Virus record (IMG/VR): IMGVR_UViG_3300029319_000412 | Span: 1-26,470 of that record | Strand: one strand, 5' to 3' | Origin: a virus | DNA length: 26,470 bases | Shown: one piece after another, positions 7,521 to 14,393 of the stretch | Position numbering within the stretch: the first letter of the stretch is position 1 | Layout of the letters: each line of letters begins with the position of its first letter | Position numbers and translations under genes: made by a program | The notes under the pieces: generated by a model | The model's database searches: none | Told to the model about the DNA's origin: nothing | What the model saw: only the letters and a program-made list of their open reading frames with translations

Positions 7521-8117
7521 ATGACTGAAAAAATGGTAATTAGAGAATACTATGAGCTTTGTGATGGAGGCATCTGCCAAGATTTGCTTACAGAGTCTGA
7601 AAAGCGTTTTGTAAGAGACGGTGGTATGATTTTATCTGGTGTAATTCAAAGATGTGGTGTCCCAAACGGGAACGGCAGAATTTACACAGAAAATGTTCTT
7701 AAAAGAGAGGTTGGTCTTTACCAAAAGCTCGTAGAAGAAAACAGAGCACTTGGGGAATTAGACCACCCAGAATCAAATATTGTTAATCTTGCCAATGTTT
7801 CCCATAGAATGACTGAAGTTTGGATGGACGGAAATGATGTATATGGTAAATTGCAAGTTTTAAATACGCCATCTGGTCAAATTTTAAGAGCACTAGTAGA
7901 GGGCGGGTGCAAAATCGGCATTTCGTCAAGGGGCACTGGCTCGCTTTCTGAAGGTCCACAAGGCTCTATTGTTAATGACGACTTTCAATTGATTTGCTTC
8001 GATATGGTCTCGGAACCCTCTACATCTGGCGCTTTTATGATGAAAGAAAATAAAGAAAGTAATGTCTTTACGAAAGCAGACAAATTAAACAGACTAATAC
8101 AGGATATTTTAAGTTAG
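7521..8117 (+). CDS. Prohead core protease (gp21-like serine protease)
   Basis: This 198-residue protein has the fold signature of the T4 gp21 / herpesvirus-assemblin-type protease, which digests the scaffold and trims the capsid protein during maturation. Visible family features are MILSGVIQRCGVPNGNGRIY (36-55), the catalytic His in GELDHPES (H82), VSHRMTEVW, and the catalytic Ser region KIGISSRGTG (S135/S136). T4 gp21 has 212 residues. The start at 7521 has AAGGAAG upstream and fits the family length, but the preceding bases are open in the same frame (see the entry at 7433). Its likely substrates, the scaffold and capsid genes, lie at 13321-16175. Confidence 0.9.
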   Translation: MTEKMVIREYYELCDGGICQDLLTESEKRFVRDGGMILSGVIQRCGVPNGNGRIYTENVLKREVGLYQKLVEENRALGELDHPESNIVNLANVSHRMTEVWMDGNDVYGKLQVLNTPSGQILRALVEGGCKIGISSRGTGSLSEGPQGSIVNDDFQLICFDMVSEPSTSGAFMMKENKESNVFTKADKLNRLIQDILS

Positions 8118-8121
8118 TAAT

Positions 8122-8559
8122 ATGAAAAAAGACGAATTTAAACAACTTATCAAGGAGAGCGTTAGGGAAGTACTTTTAACAGAAGGCTTTCTTTCGACAA
8201 TTGTGTCTGAAGTTGTAAAGGGTGTTGGAACTAATCTAGTGACAGAGAATGTAGTGGCTAGACAACAGCCAGATGCCGAAGTAGAAAAAACAAAGCAAGA
8301 CAAGATGGTACAAATGAGGCAAGAAGAAAAAATGAAAAGCCTCAAAGAAATGAAAAGAAAAATGCTTGACGCTATTGGGAAAGACGCATATGGTGGAATT
8401 GATTTGTTTGAGGGTACAACACCAATGAGAGGCGGCGGAAATGTTGGAGCACCTTCCGCACCAAACTCATCACTTGGAGATATAGAACCCGGAGATCCCG
8501 GAGTAGATATTTCTGCTCTTATAGGATCAACAGGTGCTTGGAAAGAAATGATTAAGTAG
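8122..8559 (+). CDS. Unknown small protein, possible virion/core component
   Basis: The product has 145 residues. It opens with an amphipathic helix (FKQLIKESVREVLLTEGFLS), continues as a Lys/Glu/Met-rich helix to about residue 90 and ends in a Gly/Pro-rich tail. Openings of this type recur in small structural proteins of marine T4-like phages. No catalytic motif is seen. It starts 4 nt after the protease stop without a strong ribosome site, so translation is probably coupled. A core or minor head protein is a guess from position and composition. Confidence 0.55.
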   Translation: MKKDEFKQLIKESVREVLLTEGFLSTIVSEVVKGVGTNLVTENVVARQQPDAEVEKTKQDKMVQMRQEEKMKSLKEMKRKMLDAIGKDAYGGIDLFEGTTPMRGGGNVGAPSAPNSSLGDIEPGDPGVDISALIGSTGAWKEMIK

Positions 8560-8566
8560 GTAAAAA

Positions 8567-8803
8567 ATGAGAAAGAAAGCAAAACCAGTACATGTTGAAG
8601 TTACGCCAAGAAAAAACGAATCACCAGAAAGGATGATCAAAAGATTTACAAAGAAAGTAAAGAAAGAGGGAATCCTTGATGAGTGGAGAGAAAAGCATAT
8701 GTTCTTTGAGAAGCCGACAGCCAAGCGAAGGCGAAAAAAACAAGAACGCAAAAGAGTTTTAAAAAGACTCCAAAGAGAATACGACGCAAAATATAAAGAT
8801 TAG
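8567..8803 (+). CDS. Phage-encoded ribosomal protein bS21 homologue
   Basis: The 78-residue, very basic product lines up with bacterial bS21. The shared pattern is a short beta start (VEVTPRKNES), RMIKRFTKKVKKEGILDEWR (compare the E. coli [20 protein letters not shown]), the hallmark F/Y-E-K-P-T (here FFEKPTAKRRRKK) and a basic helical tail. bS21 sits on the 30S platform beside the anti-Shine-Dalgarno sequence and is a late, exchangeable subunit. Phage copies are known and thought to bias host ribosomes towards phage mRNAs late in infection; that role is not shown here. The gene is intact and sits within the structural genes, 7 nt after its neighbour, so it is probably expressed late. Confidence 0.9.
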   Translation: MRKKAKPVHVEVTPRKNESPERMIKRFTKKVKKEGILDEWREKHMFFEKPTAKRRRKKQERKRVLKRLQREYDAKYKD

Positions 8804-8813
8804 GAGATTTAAA

Positions 8814-9260
8814 ATGTCAATTTATAGAGCAGGCGCAAGCGGAATAGGAAGTTCAGCAGCATATCAAGTGGGGGGAGTTCCATATGCCACGGCATCAATA
8901 ACAACAGCAGTCCTTGGGGGAGCCCCATACGAACTTGCGTTTCCTAATGTAACAAAGTTCGTCACAATCACAAACACAAACACAGGAGCGAATGTTCCTT
9001 TGAGAGTTGGGTTTAGCGCTCTTGGTGTTACTGGGTCTGTTGAAGCAGGTGCATCGGCACCGCCACCGGACGGAGCCAGTGATCACTACTTTACACTGGA
9101 TAATGGAGAGTCTTATACGGGAGAATTTAGAGTTTCAAGATTGTACTTTCTGAGCGGTCTCGAAGCTTCCGCAGCTACCCTTTCTGTTATTGCGGGTCTT
9201 ACAAGTATTCCAAGTACAGACTTGCCAAGTAACTGGTCAGGCTCGGCCGGGGTGGGCTAA
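8814..9260 (+). CDS. Small beta-rich protein, candidate virion surface protein
   Basis: The product has 148 residues, rich in Gly, Ala, Ser and Thr, with alternating hydrophobic strands (FVTITNTNTG, VPLRVGFSALG, YFTLDNGESY, LYFLSGLEAS) that suggest a beta sandwich. It ends LPSNWSGSAGVG. Small beta-sandwich proteins of this kind often decorate capsids or cap fibres, but I cannot identify the family. The ribosome site AGGAG overlaps the stop of the bS21 gene, showing tight coupling. Confidence 0.6.
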   Translation: MSIYRAGASGIGSSAAYQVGGVPYATASITTAVLGGAPYELAFPNVTKFVTITNTNTGANVPLRVGFSALGVTGSVEAGASAPPPDGASDHYFTLDNGESYTGEFRVSRLYFLSGLEASAATLSVIAGLTSIPSTDLPSNWSGSAGVG

Positions 9261-9263
9261 AAA

Positions 9264-10217
9264 ATGCTAAGAAGTGGATTTGGGTCAAAGAGTTCTAAAT
9301 CCCTGTCCTCTACGCAGGGAGGCTCAAGCACATCCTCTGACAGGGGCGGTGGACCAGACAAGGTTATTAGATCTCTCGGCGGCTCAGACATTAAAGGCTG
9401 GTATGATGCCACAAATATCCTTCTCGCTGGTACAGCTAACGATGCAGATCTAACCTTCTGGTATGACAAAGGACCAGATCAGACACATCTTCACCAAGGC
9501 ACCGCAGCAGCAAAACCACACTACATTCATGACGGACTAAACGGTCGCCCCGTTGTTAGGGGAGATGGTACTGATGATGTTTACAAAACATCAGATGCTG
9601 GAGGTTCTATAAAAACTATTGACTACGGTGCATCCTGTAGCGTGTTCGTTTTAGTAAAGGCAGCAAACGACGATGAAAACCATGGAATTTTCGGTGCTGA
9701 CTCTGATGGTGTAATTCCAAAGTCAAGATTTGGTTTTGGCTCAATGCAGAAAACAACCCCAGACAAAATGAGAGTTGAGTGTTTTGGAACAGTTAATAAT
9801 ACTGGTGAAAAAAACTTTCAAGTGGATAGTTTTTACGACACTGGGGATGGGTTGCCAACATGCAGAAATCAATTTGCATTATATTACCTTGAATATAAGA
9901 TCAACGCAGGGCAAACAGGTGCTGAAGACACTTTTACTAGAAGTGCTTACACAAAAGAGGCAGTGTCAGCCATTAGTACATCAAGCACTGGTCAGACTAA
10001 CGCGAGCGAGGTTATCGTTGCCAATTCAAATACAATGGCAGCAAAAGGTTTTGATACAAACGATTTTGAAGTTTTTAAGAACATTCACACTGCTATGGGT
10101 CACCTTGAGGGCGACATAGCATTTCTGCTGCTTTCAAATAGGCACTACTCTCTTGGCGAAAGACAAAGAATTTCAAAAGCAATCCAGCAAATTTATGGTT
10201 TCTCTAACATAAATTAA
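9264..10217 (+). CDS. Lectin-like (LamG/ConA-type) candidate virion protein
   Basis: The product has 317 residues. After a Ser/Gly-rich start (residues 1-35) come features of a concanavalin-A/LamG-like beta sandwich: GWYDATN, LTFWYDKGPDQTH, GLNGRPVVRGDGTDD, SCSVFVLVKA, a later GDIAFLLLSNR and a C-terminal LGERQRISKAIQQIYGF helix. Such modules in phages often bind carbohydrate on the host surface or capsid. No catalytic residues are evident. It starts 3 nt after the previous stop and is the last gene before a regulatory gap, so it probably ends this transcription unit. Confidence 0.65.
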   Translation: MLRSGFGSKSSKSLSSTQGGSSTSSDRGGGPDKVIRSLGGSDIKGWYDATNILLAGTANDADLTFWYDKGPDQTHLHQGTAAAKPHYIHDGLNGRPVVRGDGTDDVYKTSDAGGSIKTIDYGASCSVFVLVKAANDDENHGIFGADSDGVIPKSRFGFGSMQKTTPDKMRVECFGTVNNTGEKNFQVDSFYDTGDGLPTCRNQFALYYLEYKINAGQTGAEDTFTRSAYTKEAVSAISTSSTGQTNASEVIVANSNTMAAKGFDTNDFEVFKNIHTAMGHLEGDIAFLLLSNRHYSLGERQRISKAIQQIYGFSNIN

Positions 10218-10288
10218 AAAAATATCTAATTCTTCTCGCAAGTTGTTAATATGTGACATTTTAGTCGCACCAAATCTAATTCTCAAAA

Positions 10289-10297
10289 CTATTTATA
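10289..10297 (+). promoter_or_regulatory. Candidate late promoter box CTATTTATA
   Basis: This is an exact copy of the motif that recurs in the intergenic gaps of this window. It lies 94 nt before the long fibre gene and, unlike most other copies, before rather than after the hairpin terminator of its gap. Confidence 0.5.
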
Positions 10298-10323
10298 TAT
10301 GAGCGCTATCATGGCGTTCACTC

Positions 10324-10346
10324 GCGCCTCTTGGCGCTTTTTCTTT
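10324..10346 (+). terminator. Rho-independent terminator or 5' leader hairpin
   Basis: A perfect 5-bp stem GCGCC/GGCGC with a TCTT loop is followed by TTTTTCTTT. It could end transcription from the lectin-like gene. Because the promoter-like box lies upstream of it, it could also act as an attenuator or a stabilising leader hairpin for the fibre mRNA. Confidence 0.65.
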
Positions 10347-10391
10347 AACTTTTTCTAAAATTTAATTATTAAATCTATGGAGGATTTATGA

Positions 10392-12905
10392 ATGGCTACT
10401 AATTTATCACAAACCGGATTAGAAGTGTCAGCCTCTGCCCATGCTGACATACCTACTGGTGGCACAGACAAGGTATTACTTTACGCTTCTGGTTCAGGAG
10501 CTGCAACTAGGCTTTATGTTAAGTCTGGTAATAATACACAAAAACAACTTGGCTTTGACATCGATCAATTCGATGCTCTTGGCGGAACAGGCGTTGATCA
10601 GGCAGATCACTTCATCTTTTCTGATGGCGGCACTGAAAAGAAAATTACTTTTTCTAACATGGAAGATGCAATCTTCGGAAATGTTTCCGGTGACGCAACC
10701 ATCGCCGCTGGCGGAGCTTTGACAATCGCTAACGACGCTGTTGAGCAAGCAATGATTGCAGACGACGCAGTTGGCGCTGACCAGCTTGCCTCTAACGCTG
10801 TTGTTAACGCTTCTATTGCTTCTAACGCTGCAATCGACATGGACAAGCTTGATGGTGGATCTTTGGCTTCATCCTTGAGTGACCTTGCACAAGGTGACTT
10901 GCTCTACGCAGGTGATGTTGATGACTCCAATAACCTTAAGTCAATCACCTTCTCCAACCTCGAAGATGCAATCTTCGGAAATGTCTCTGGTGATGCTACA
11001 ATCGCTGCTGGTGGTGCTTTAACAATCGCTGCTCAAGCAGTTGAAAACAGCATGCTTGCTGATGACGCTGTTGGTGCTGACGAGTTGGCTGCTAATGCAG
11101 TTGTCAACGCTTCTGTTGTTGATGGCGCACTTAAAGCTGACAAGCTCGACCTTGATGGTTCAACCGATATTGGCGCAGATCTTGCTGATGCTGACTTGAT
11201 GATCGTTGACGATGGAGCAGGTGGAACAAATCGTGTTGCTGCTTTGAGTCGTGTAAAGAAGTACATCTACTCTGCAATGAGTGGAGACGCAACTGCATCT
11301 GACACTGGCGCTCTTACAATCGCAGCTAATGCTGTAGAAGGTTCCATGCTTAACTCAAACGCCGCTGGTGACGGTCTTGGATATGAGTCTAATGCACTCG
11401 TTGTTCAGGTTTCTGGCGCTGTTCATATCACTAGTGATAAGGTTGCTTTATCTGGATCTATTGCCGGTACTGGTCTCACCTACACTGGTGGAGTAAACAG
11501 TATTGCTACTCTCGCCCTTGACATTGATGAGCTTTCTGCTAAGGGAGACGCCAGCCTTCACCAGACACAAGACCACTTCTTAGTATCTGACAACGGAACT
11601 GAAAAGAAGATTTCTTTCTCTAACCTTGAAGATGCAATCTTTGGTAATGTCTCTGGCGATGCAACAGTTGCCGCTGGTGGTGCTTTGACCATTGCTGCTG
11701 ACGCTGTTGAAAGCGGAATGCTTAATGACAATGTTATTTCTGGTCAAACAGAATTAGCTTCCGATGCTCTTAATGCTGCTGATGAGATGATGATTTCTGA
11801 CGGTGGAACTCTTAAGAAGATCGGCGTTGACAACCTTTTCAAGGATGGTCCGGGTCTTCTTTCTGCGGCTGATGTTGATGTTTCTGCTGACCACATCGTG
11901 TTCCTTGATGGCGGAGCAACTGGCGATGCTAAGATTGAATCCATTAATGACCTTGCGACTGGAATGGCTGGTGACGGTCTTTCTGCTGGATCTGGTCAAC
12001 TTGCAGTTAGCGTTGACGATAGTTCAATTGAGACTAACTCTGATGCCCTCCGCGTCAAGGCTGGTGGTATTCAAACTTCAATGCTTGCTGATGATGCCGT
12101 TGATGCTGATAAGCTTGCTTCTAACGCTGTTGTAAACGCTTCTGTTGCTTCCAACGCTGCAATCGCAGCCACTAAGGTTAATTTCAGTGTTGACCTCGGC
12201 GGAAGTATTTTGTTCGGTACTCAAGCGGATGATACTGTTGCTTTCACTGGACCAATCAAGGCTGGTGGTAACACAATCGCTGACAGTGGAAACAATGCTG
12301 CTATTGCCCTTGATGGATCTGGCGGTATGAGCACTCTCGGTGGATTCGGCGGCGGATCTGGTATCACTTTCGCTTCCTCTGGCGGAGCACAGTTCGCTAC
12401 TGCTGTTACAGTCAACAAGAGCGATGGATCTATGTCCAACGACTTCAAAGTTTTCGGTGACACTGCTGGGGCACACTTCATGTACGATGCTTCTGCTGAC
12501 AAAGGTCTATACCACAATGGAACTGCTCAAGTCCTAGAGCTTGGAACATCTGCAAATGGATTTGCTATTGAAGTTGCAAACCTTGCTGGCGATGCTGGTA
12601 AGATCAAAGCAACTGCTTTTGTGACTTATTCAGATGAGTCCCTTAAGGAAGAAGTAACTGCTATGGACAACGCTCTCAATGCAGTCATGAACCTTAACGG
12701 CGTTGAATTCACTTGGAAGAACTCCGGGCAGAGAGACTTCGGTTTCCTCGCGCAAGAAGTTAAGAATGTGATTCCACAAGCTGTATCCGTAGGTAACGAC
12801 GGAATTCACGGTGTTGACTACTCAAGACTTACTTCTGTTCTCGTAGAGGCTGTTAAGGCACAACAAGTTCAGATCGAAGAATTGAAAGCACTTCTCAAGA
12901 AGTAA
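10392..12905 (+). CDS. Long repetitive fibre protein with S74 chaperone domain
   Basis: The product has 837 residues. An ATG at 10388 opens only four codons; GGAGG at 10379 is best placed for the ATG at 10392. The body is Ala/Asp/Gly-rich with repeated units such as NLEDAIFGNVSGDAT and SMLADDAVGADELA, typical of elongated trimeric fibres. Residues about 747-837 form an S74 chaperone domain with an intact site (S747-D748...K752), then FTWKNSGQRDFGFLAQEV and a terminal coiled coil, so self-cleavage after trimerisation is expected. Codon use favours C-ending codons as in the capsid gene. With its own promoter-like box and terminator this points to high expression, perhaps a multi-copy head fibre rather than a rare tail fibre. 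Confidence 0.8.
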   Translation: MATNLSQTGLEVSASAHADIPTGGTDKVLLYASGSGAATRLYVKSGNNTQKQLGFDIDQFDALGGTGVDQADHFIFSDGGTEKKITFSNMEDAIFGNVSGDATIAAGGALTIANDAVEQAMIADDAVGADQLASNAVVNASIASNAAIDMDKLDGGSLASSLSDLAQGDLLYAGDVDDSNNLKSITFSNLEDAIFGNVSGDATIAAGGALTIAAQAVENSMLADDAVGADELAANAVVNASVVDGALKADKLDLDGSTDIGADLADADLMIVDDGAGGTNRVAALSRVKKYIYSAMSGDATASDTGALTIAANAVEGSMLNSNAAGDGLGYESNALVVQVSGAVHITSDKVALSGSIAGTGLTYTGGVNSIATLALDIDELSAKGDASLHQTQDHFLVSDNGTEKKISFSNLEDAIFGNVSGDATVAAGGALTIAADAVESGMLNDNVISGQTELASDALNAADEMMISDGGTLKKIGVDNLFKDGPGLLSAADVDVSADHIVFLDGGATGDAKIESINDLATGMAGDGLSAGSGQLAVSVDDSSIETNSDALRVKAGGIQTSMLADDAVDADKLASNAVVNASVASNAAIAATKVNFSVDLGGSILFGTQADDTVAFTGPIKAGGNTIADSGNNAAIALDGSGGMSTLGGFGGGSGITFASSGGAQFATAVTVNKSDGSMSNDFKVFGDTAGAHFMYDASADKGLYHNGTAQVLELGTSANGFAIEVANLAGDAGKIKATAFVTYSDESLKEEVTAMDNALNAVMNLNGVEFTWKNSGQRDFGFLAQEVKNVIPQAVSVGNDGIHGVDYSRLTSVLVEAVKAQQVQIEELKALLKK
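10647..10730 (+). repeat. Fibre repeat unit 1
   Basis: First of three near-identical 84-bp units (28 residues, core NMEDAIFGNVSGDAT then AAGGALTIA) inside the long fibre gene. The others lie 300 and 966 bp downstream. Confidence 0.85.
10947..11030 (+). repeat. Fibre repeat unit 2
   Basis: Second copy of the 28-residue unit (NLEDAIFGNVSGDAT then AAGGALTIA). The protein is almost identical to unit 1, while synonymous third positions differ, so the repeat is kept at protein level. Confidence 0.85.
11613..11696 (+). repeat. Fibre repeat unit 3
   Basis: Third copy (NLEDAIFGNVSGDAT then VAAGGALTIA). A more decayed version (MSGDATASDTGALTIA) lies near 11277, between units 2 and 3. Confidence 0.85.
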
Positions 12906-12920
12906 TACTTTTTGATAACC

Positions 12921-12950
12921 GAGGGCAGGGATCTGCGGGTCTCTGCCCTC
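12921..12950 (+). terminator. Terminator after the long fibre gene
   Basis: An 11-bp stem with one G-U pair (GAGGGCAGGGA with TCTCTGCCCTC) closes an 8-nt loop, followed by the T-rich ACCTTCTTCTATTT. It lies 15 nt after the fibre stop. The tail is not a pure T run, so some read-through is likely. Confidence 0.75.
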
Positions 12951-12958
12951 ACCTTCTT

Positions 12959-12967
12959 CTATTTATA
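12959..12967 (+). promoter_or_regulatory. Candidate late promoter box CTATTTATA
   Basis: An exact copy of the recurring motif, directly after a terminator. It ends only 2 nt before the ATG of the next small gene, so a transcript starting a few bases downstream would lack that ATG or begin at it. Confidence 0.45.
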
Positions 12968-12969
12968 AT

Positions 12970-13224
12970 ATGAAAATAGCATCTAGAAAAGATATATTAA
13001 AATATATAAAATCAGTTGATTCCGACTATCGAGCTGACCAAAATGTCATTTATGCTGAAAGAGCTTTTATTGCCAACACCGTGGTTCAATGGTGTATACA
13101 CCAAGTCAATATAAAAAAAATGAGTCCCGGAGAAATGGACTTTTACTTACAAGCAATAACCTCATTTTTACAAGGAAAAACAACCATATATTGGGACGAA
13201 GAATCTAACCTTGTGATATCCTAG
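12970..13224 (+). CDS. Small unknown protein before the scaffold gene
   Basis: The product has 84 residues with an alpha/beta look. N-terminal helices (SRKDILKYIKSV; ERAFIANTVVQWCIHQ) are followed by GEMDFYLQAITSFLQGKTTI and a final strand YWDEESNLVIS. Small proteins with a similar FLQG...YW ending occur near capsid genes of marine T4-like phages, without known function. No Shine-Dalgarno sequence precedes the ATG, and the promoter-like box lies right against it. Translation may therefore depend on read-through transcription or a leaderless mRNA. Confidence 0.6.
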   Translation: MKIASRKDILKYIKSVDSDYRADQNVIYAERAFIANTVVQWCIHQVNIKKMSPGEMDFYLQAITSFLQGKTTIYWDEESNLVIS

Positions 13225-13293
13225 AATAAAATTCCTTTTTTTGTACCTTTTAGGCATATGCTAACTAATTATTACTGGAAATTTATCCTTTTT

Positions 13294-13302
13294 CTACTTA
13301 TA
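13294..13302 (+). promoter_or_regulatory. Candidate late promoter box CTACTTATA
   Basis: One mismatch from the recurring CTATTTATA motif. It lies in the 96-nt gap before the scaffold gene, followed by AACTTAGGAG and the ATG 18 nt after the box. This is a suitable spacing for a short leader with its ribosome site. Confidence 0.4.
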
Positions 13303-13320
13303 AACTTAGGAGATTATACT

Positions 13321-14370
13321 ATGTCATCCATGTTAGAGCAAGCGATTGTCGATGCCACTGCTTTAAAAGAAGCCGCTATGAAAAATGCAGAAGCAGCCAT
13401 TATTGAGAAGTACTCACAAGAGATCAAAGAAACAGTAGATACAATGTTGAGTGAAACAGAGGCAGATTACGCAGCCCTCGATGAGCCAGAGTTTAACCGA
13501 GACCCAGAAGCAGAAGAAACTATTGGATCTGGTGTTGTTAGTTTAGATCTTACTGAATTAACCAAAATGGCAAGAGAAAGTCTGGGAGAAGAGGTAGACT
13601 TCGCAGAAATGCTTACACACGAAGATTTAGCAGAAGACATTGAAGCAGATGCAACCTCTTCTGAGACAACCGGCGAAGTTGGAAACATTGATGAAGAGAT
13701 CGATCTTCAAAACTTATTCGAATCAGAGGAAATTGAAGAGAACGAGAAAGTAGAAGAGGATATGGAAGAAATTGAAATTTCGGAAGAACAATTAAAAGAT
13801 ATCGTAGAAAAGCTCACCTTAGACTTTCACCCAGAAAAAACAGGTTGGCTAGAAAAGCCACAATATGAGACTCGTCAAGCAGAACTTGAAGCAGAAGCTC
13901 TTGCTGCTCACGCCGAGGAAGATAAGGAAGAAATGTCTAAGCTAATGGAAGAACTCCAGCTTTCTAAAAAAGAAAATAAATCCCTTAAGAAACAACTTAA
14001 AAAAATGGCAGAAGGTATTGAAGAAATGCAAACCTTTGCCAATAGGGTAAAAGGAACTTTAAGTGAAGTAAACCTGCAAAATGCTAGGTTACTTTATACA
14101 AACAAGGCTTTGAGTAGTGACTCTCTGAATGGGCGGCAAAAAGAAAAACTTGTCGAGGCTATCTCAAATTCTAAAACAGTTGAAGAGGCAAAAGTAATTT
14201 ATGAAACCCTTCAAGGCGCAGTGGGAGAGCAAAGATCACACAGTAATGCTCCGAAATCACTCACCGAGGCGGTAACAAAGCGTTCTTCAGCTTTGCTTAA
14301 AGGCAGCGAAGCTAAACCGGAAATTGATCCAAATATGGATAGAATGAAGCGTTTGGCTGGAATTAATTAA
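13321..14370 (+). CDS. Prohead core scaffold protein (gp22-like)
   Basis: The main internal scaffold, around which the capsid protein assembles and which the protease then destroys. The start at 13321 has TTAGGAG at the right distance; the frame opens earlier at 13258, but that part is hydrophobic and lacks a ribosome site. The 349-residue product is highly acidic in its middle (about 100-160), has a Lys/Glu coiled coil near 200-240, then NLQNARLLYTNKALSSDSLN and KTVEEAKVIYETL, and ends MDRMKRLAGIN, all typical of the gp22 family. T4 gp22 is shorter (269). It lies 23 nt before the capsid gene. Confidence 0.85.
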   Translation: MSSMLEQAIVDATALKEAAMKNAEAAIIEKYSQEIKETVDTMLSETEADYAALDEPEFNRDPEAEETIGSGVVSLDLTELTKMARESLGEEVDFAEMLTHEDLAEDIEADATSSETTGEVGNIDEEIDLQNLFESEEIEENEKVEEDMEEIEISEEQLKDIVEKLTLDFHPEKTGWLEKPQYETRQAELEAEALAAHAEEDKEEMSKLMEELQLSKKENKSLKKQLKKMAEGIEEMQTFANRVKGTLSEVNLQNARLLYTNKALSSDSLNGRQKEKLVEAISNSKTVEEAKVIYETLQGAVGEQRSHSNAPKSLTEAVTKRSSALLKGSEAKPEIDPNMDRMKRLAGIN

Positions 14371-14393
14371 ACTATAAAAGGAGAAATAAAACT

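Noticed and set aside
10289-10297. Reading the boxes as T4-type TATAAATA promoters on the minus strand
   Set aside because: They would point against every gene in the window, and no minus-strand gene is supported.
12078-12517. Minus-strand open frames opposite the fibre gene (and similar ones elsewhere)
   Set aside because: They arise from the biased codon pattern of the Ala/Asp/Gly-rich fibre; no minus-strand gene in this window has recognisable protein features.
13225-13257. T-rich stretch after the small gene at 12970 as a terminator
   Set aside because: Only a 4-bp stem (GAAT/ATTC) precedes the T run, too weak to call.
13258-13320. Earlier ATG at 13258 for the scaffold gene
   Set aside because: The extra residues are hydrophobic and come from a promoter-like AT-rich gap; TTAGGAG fits the ATG at 13321.
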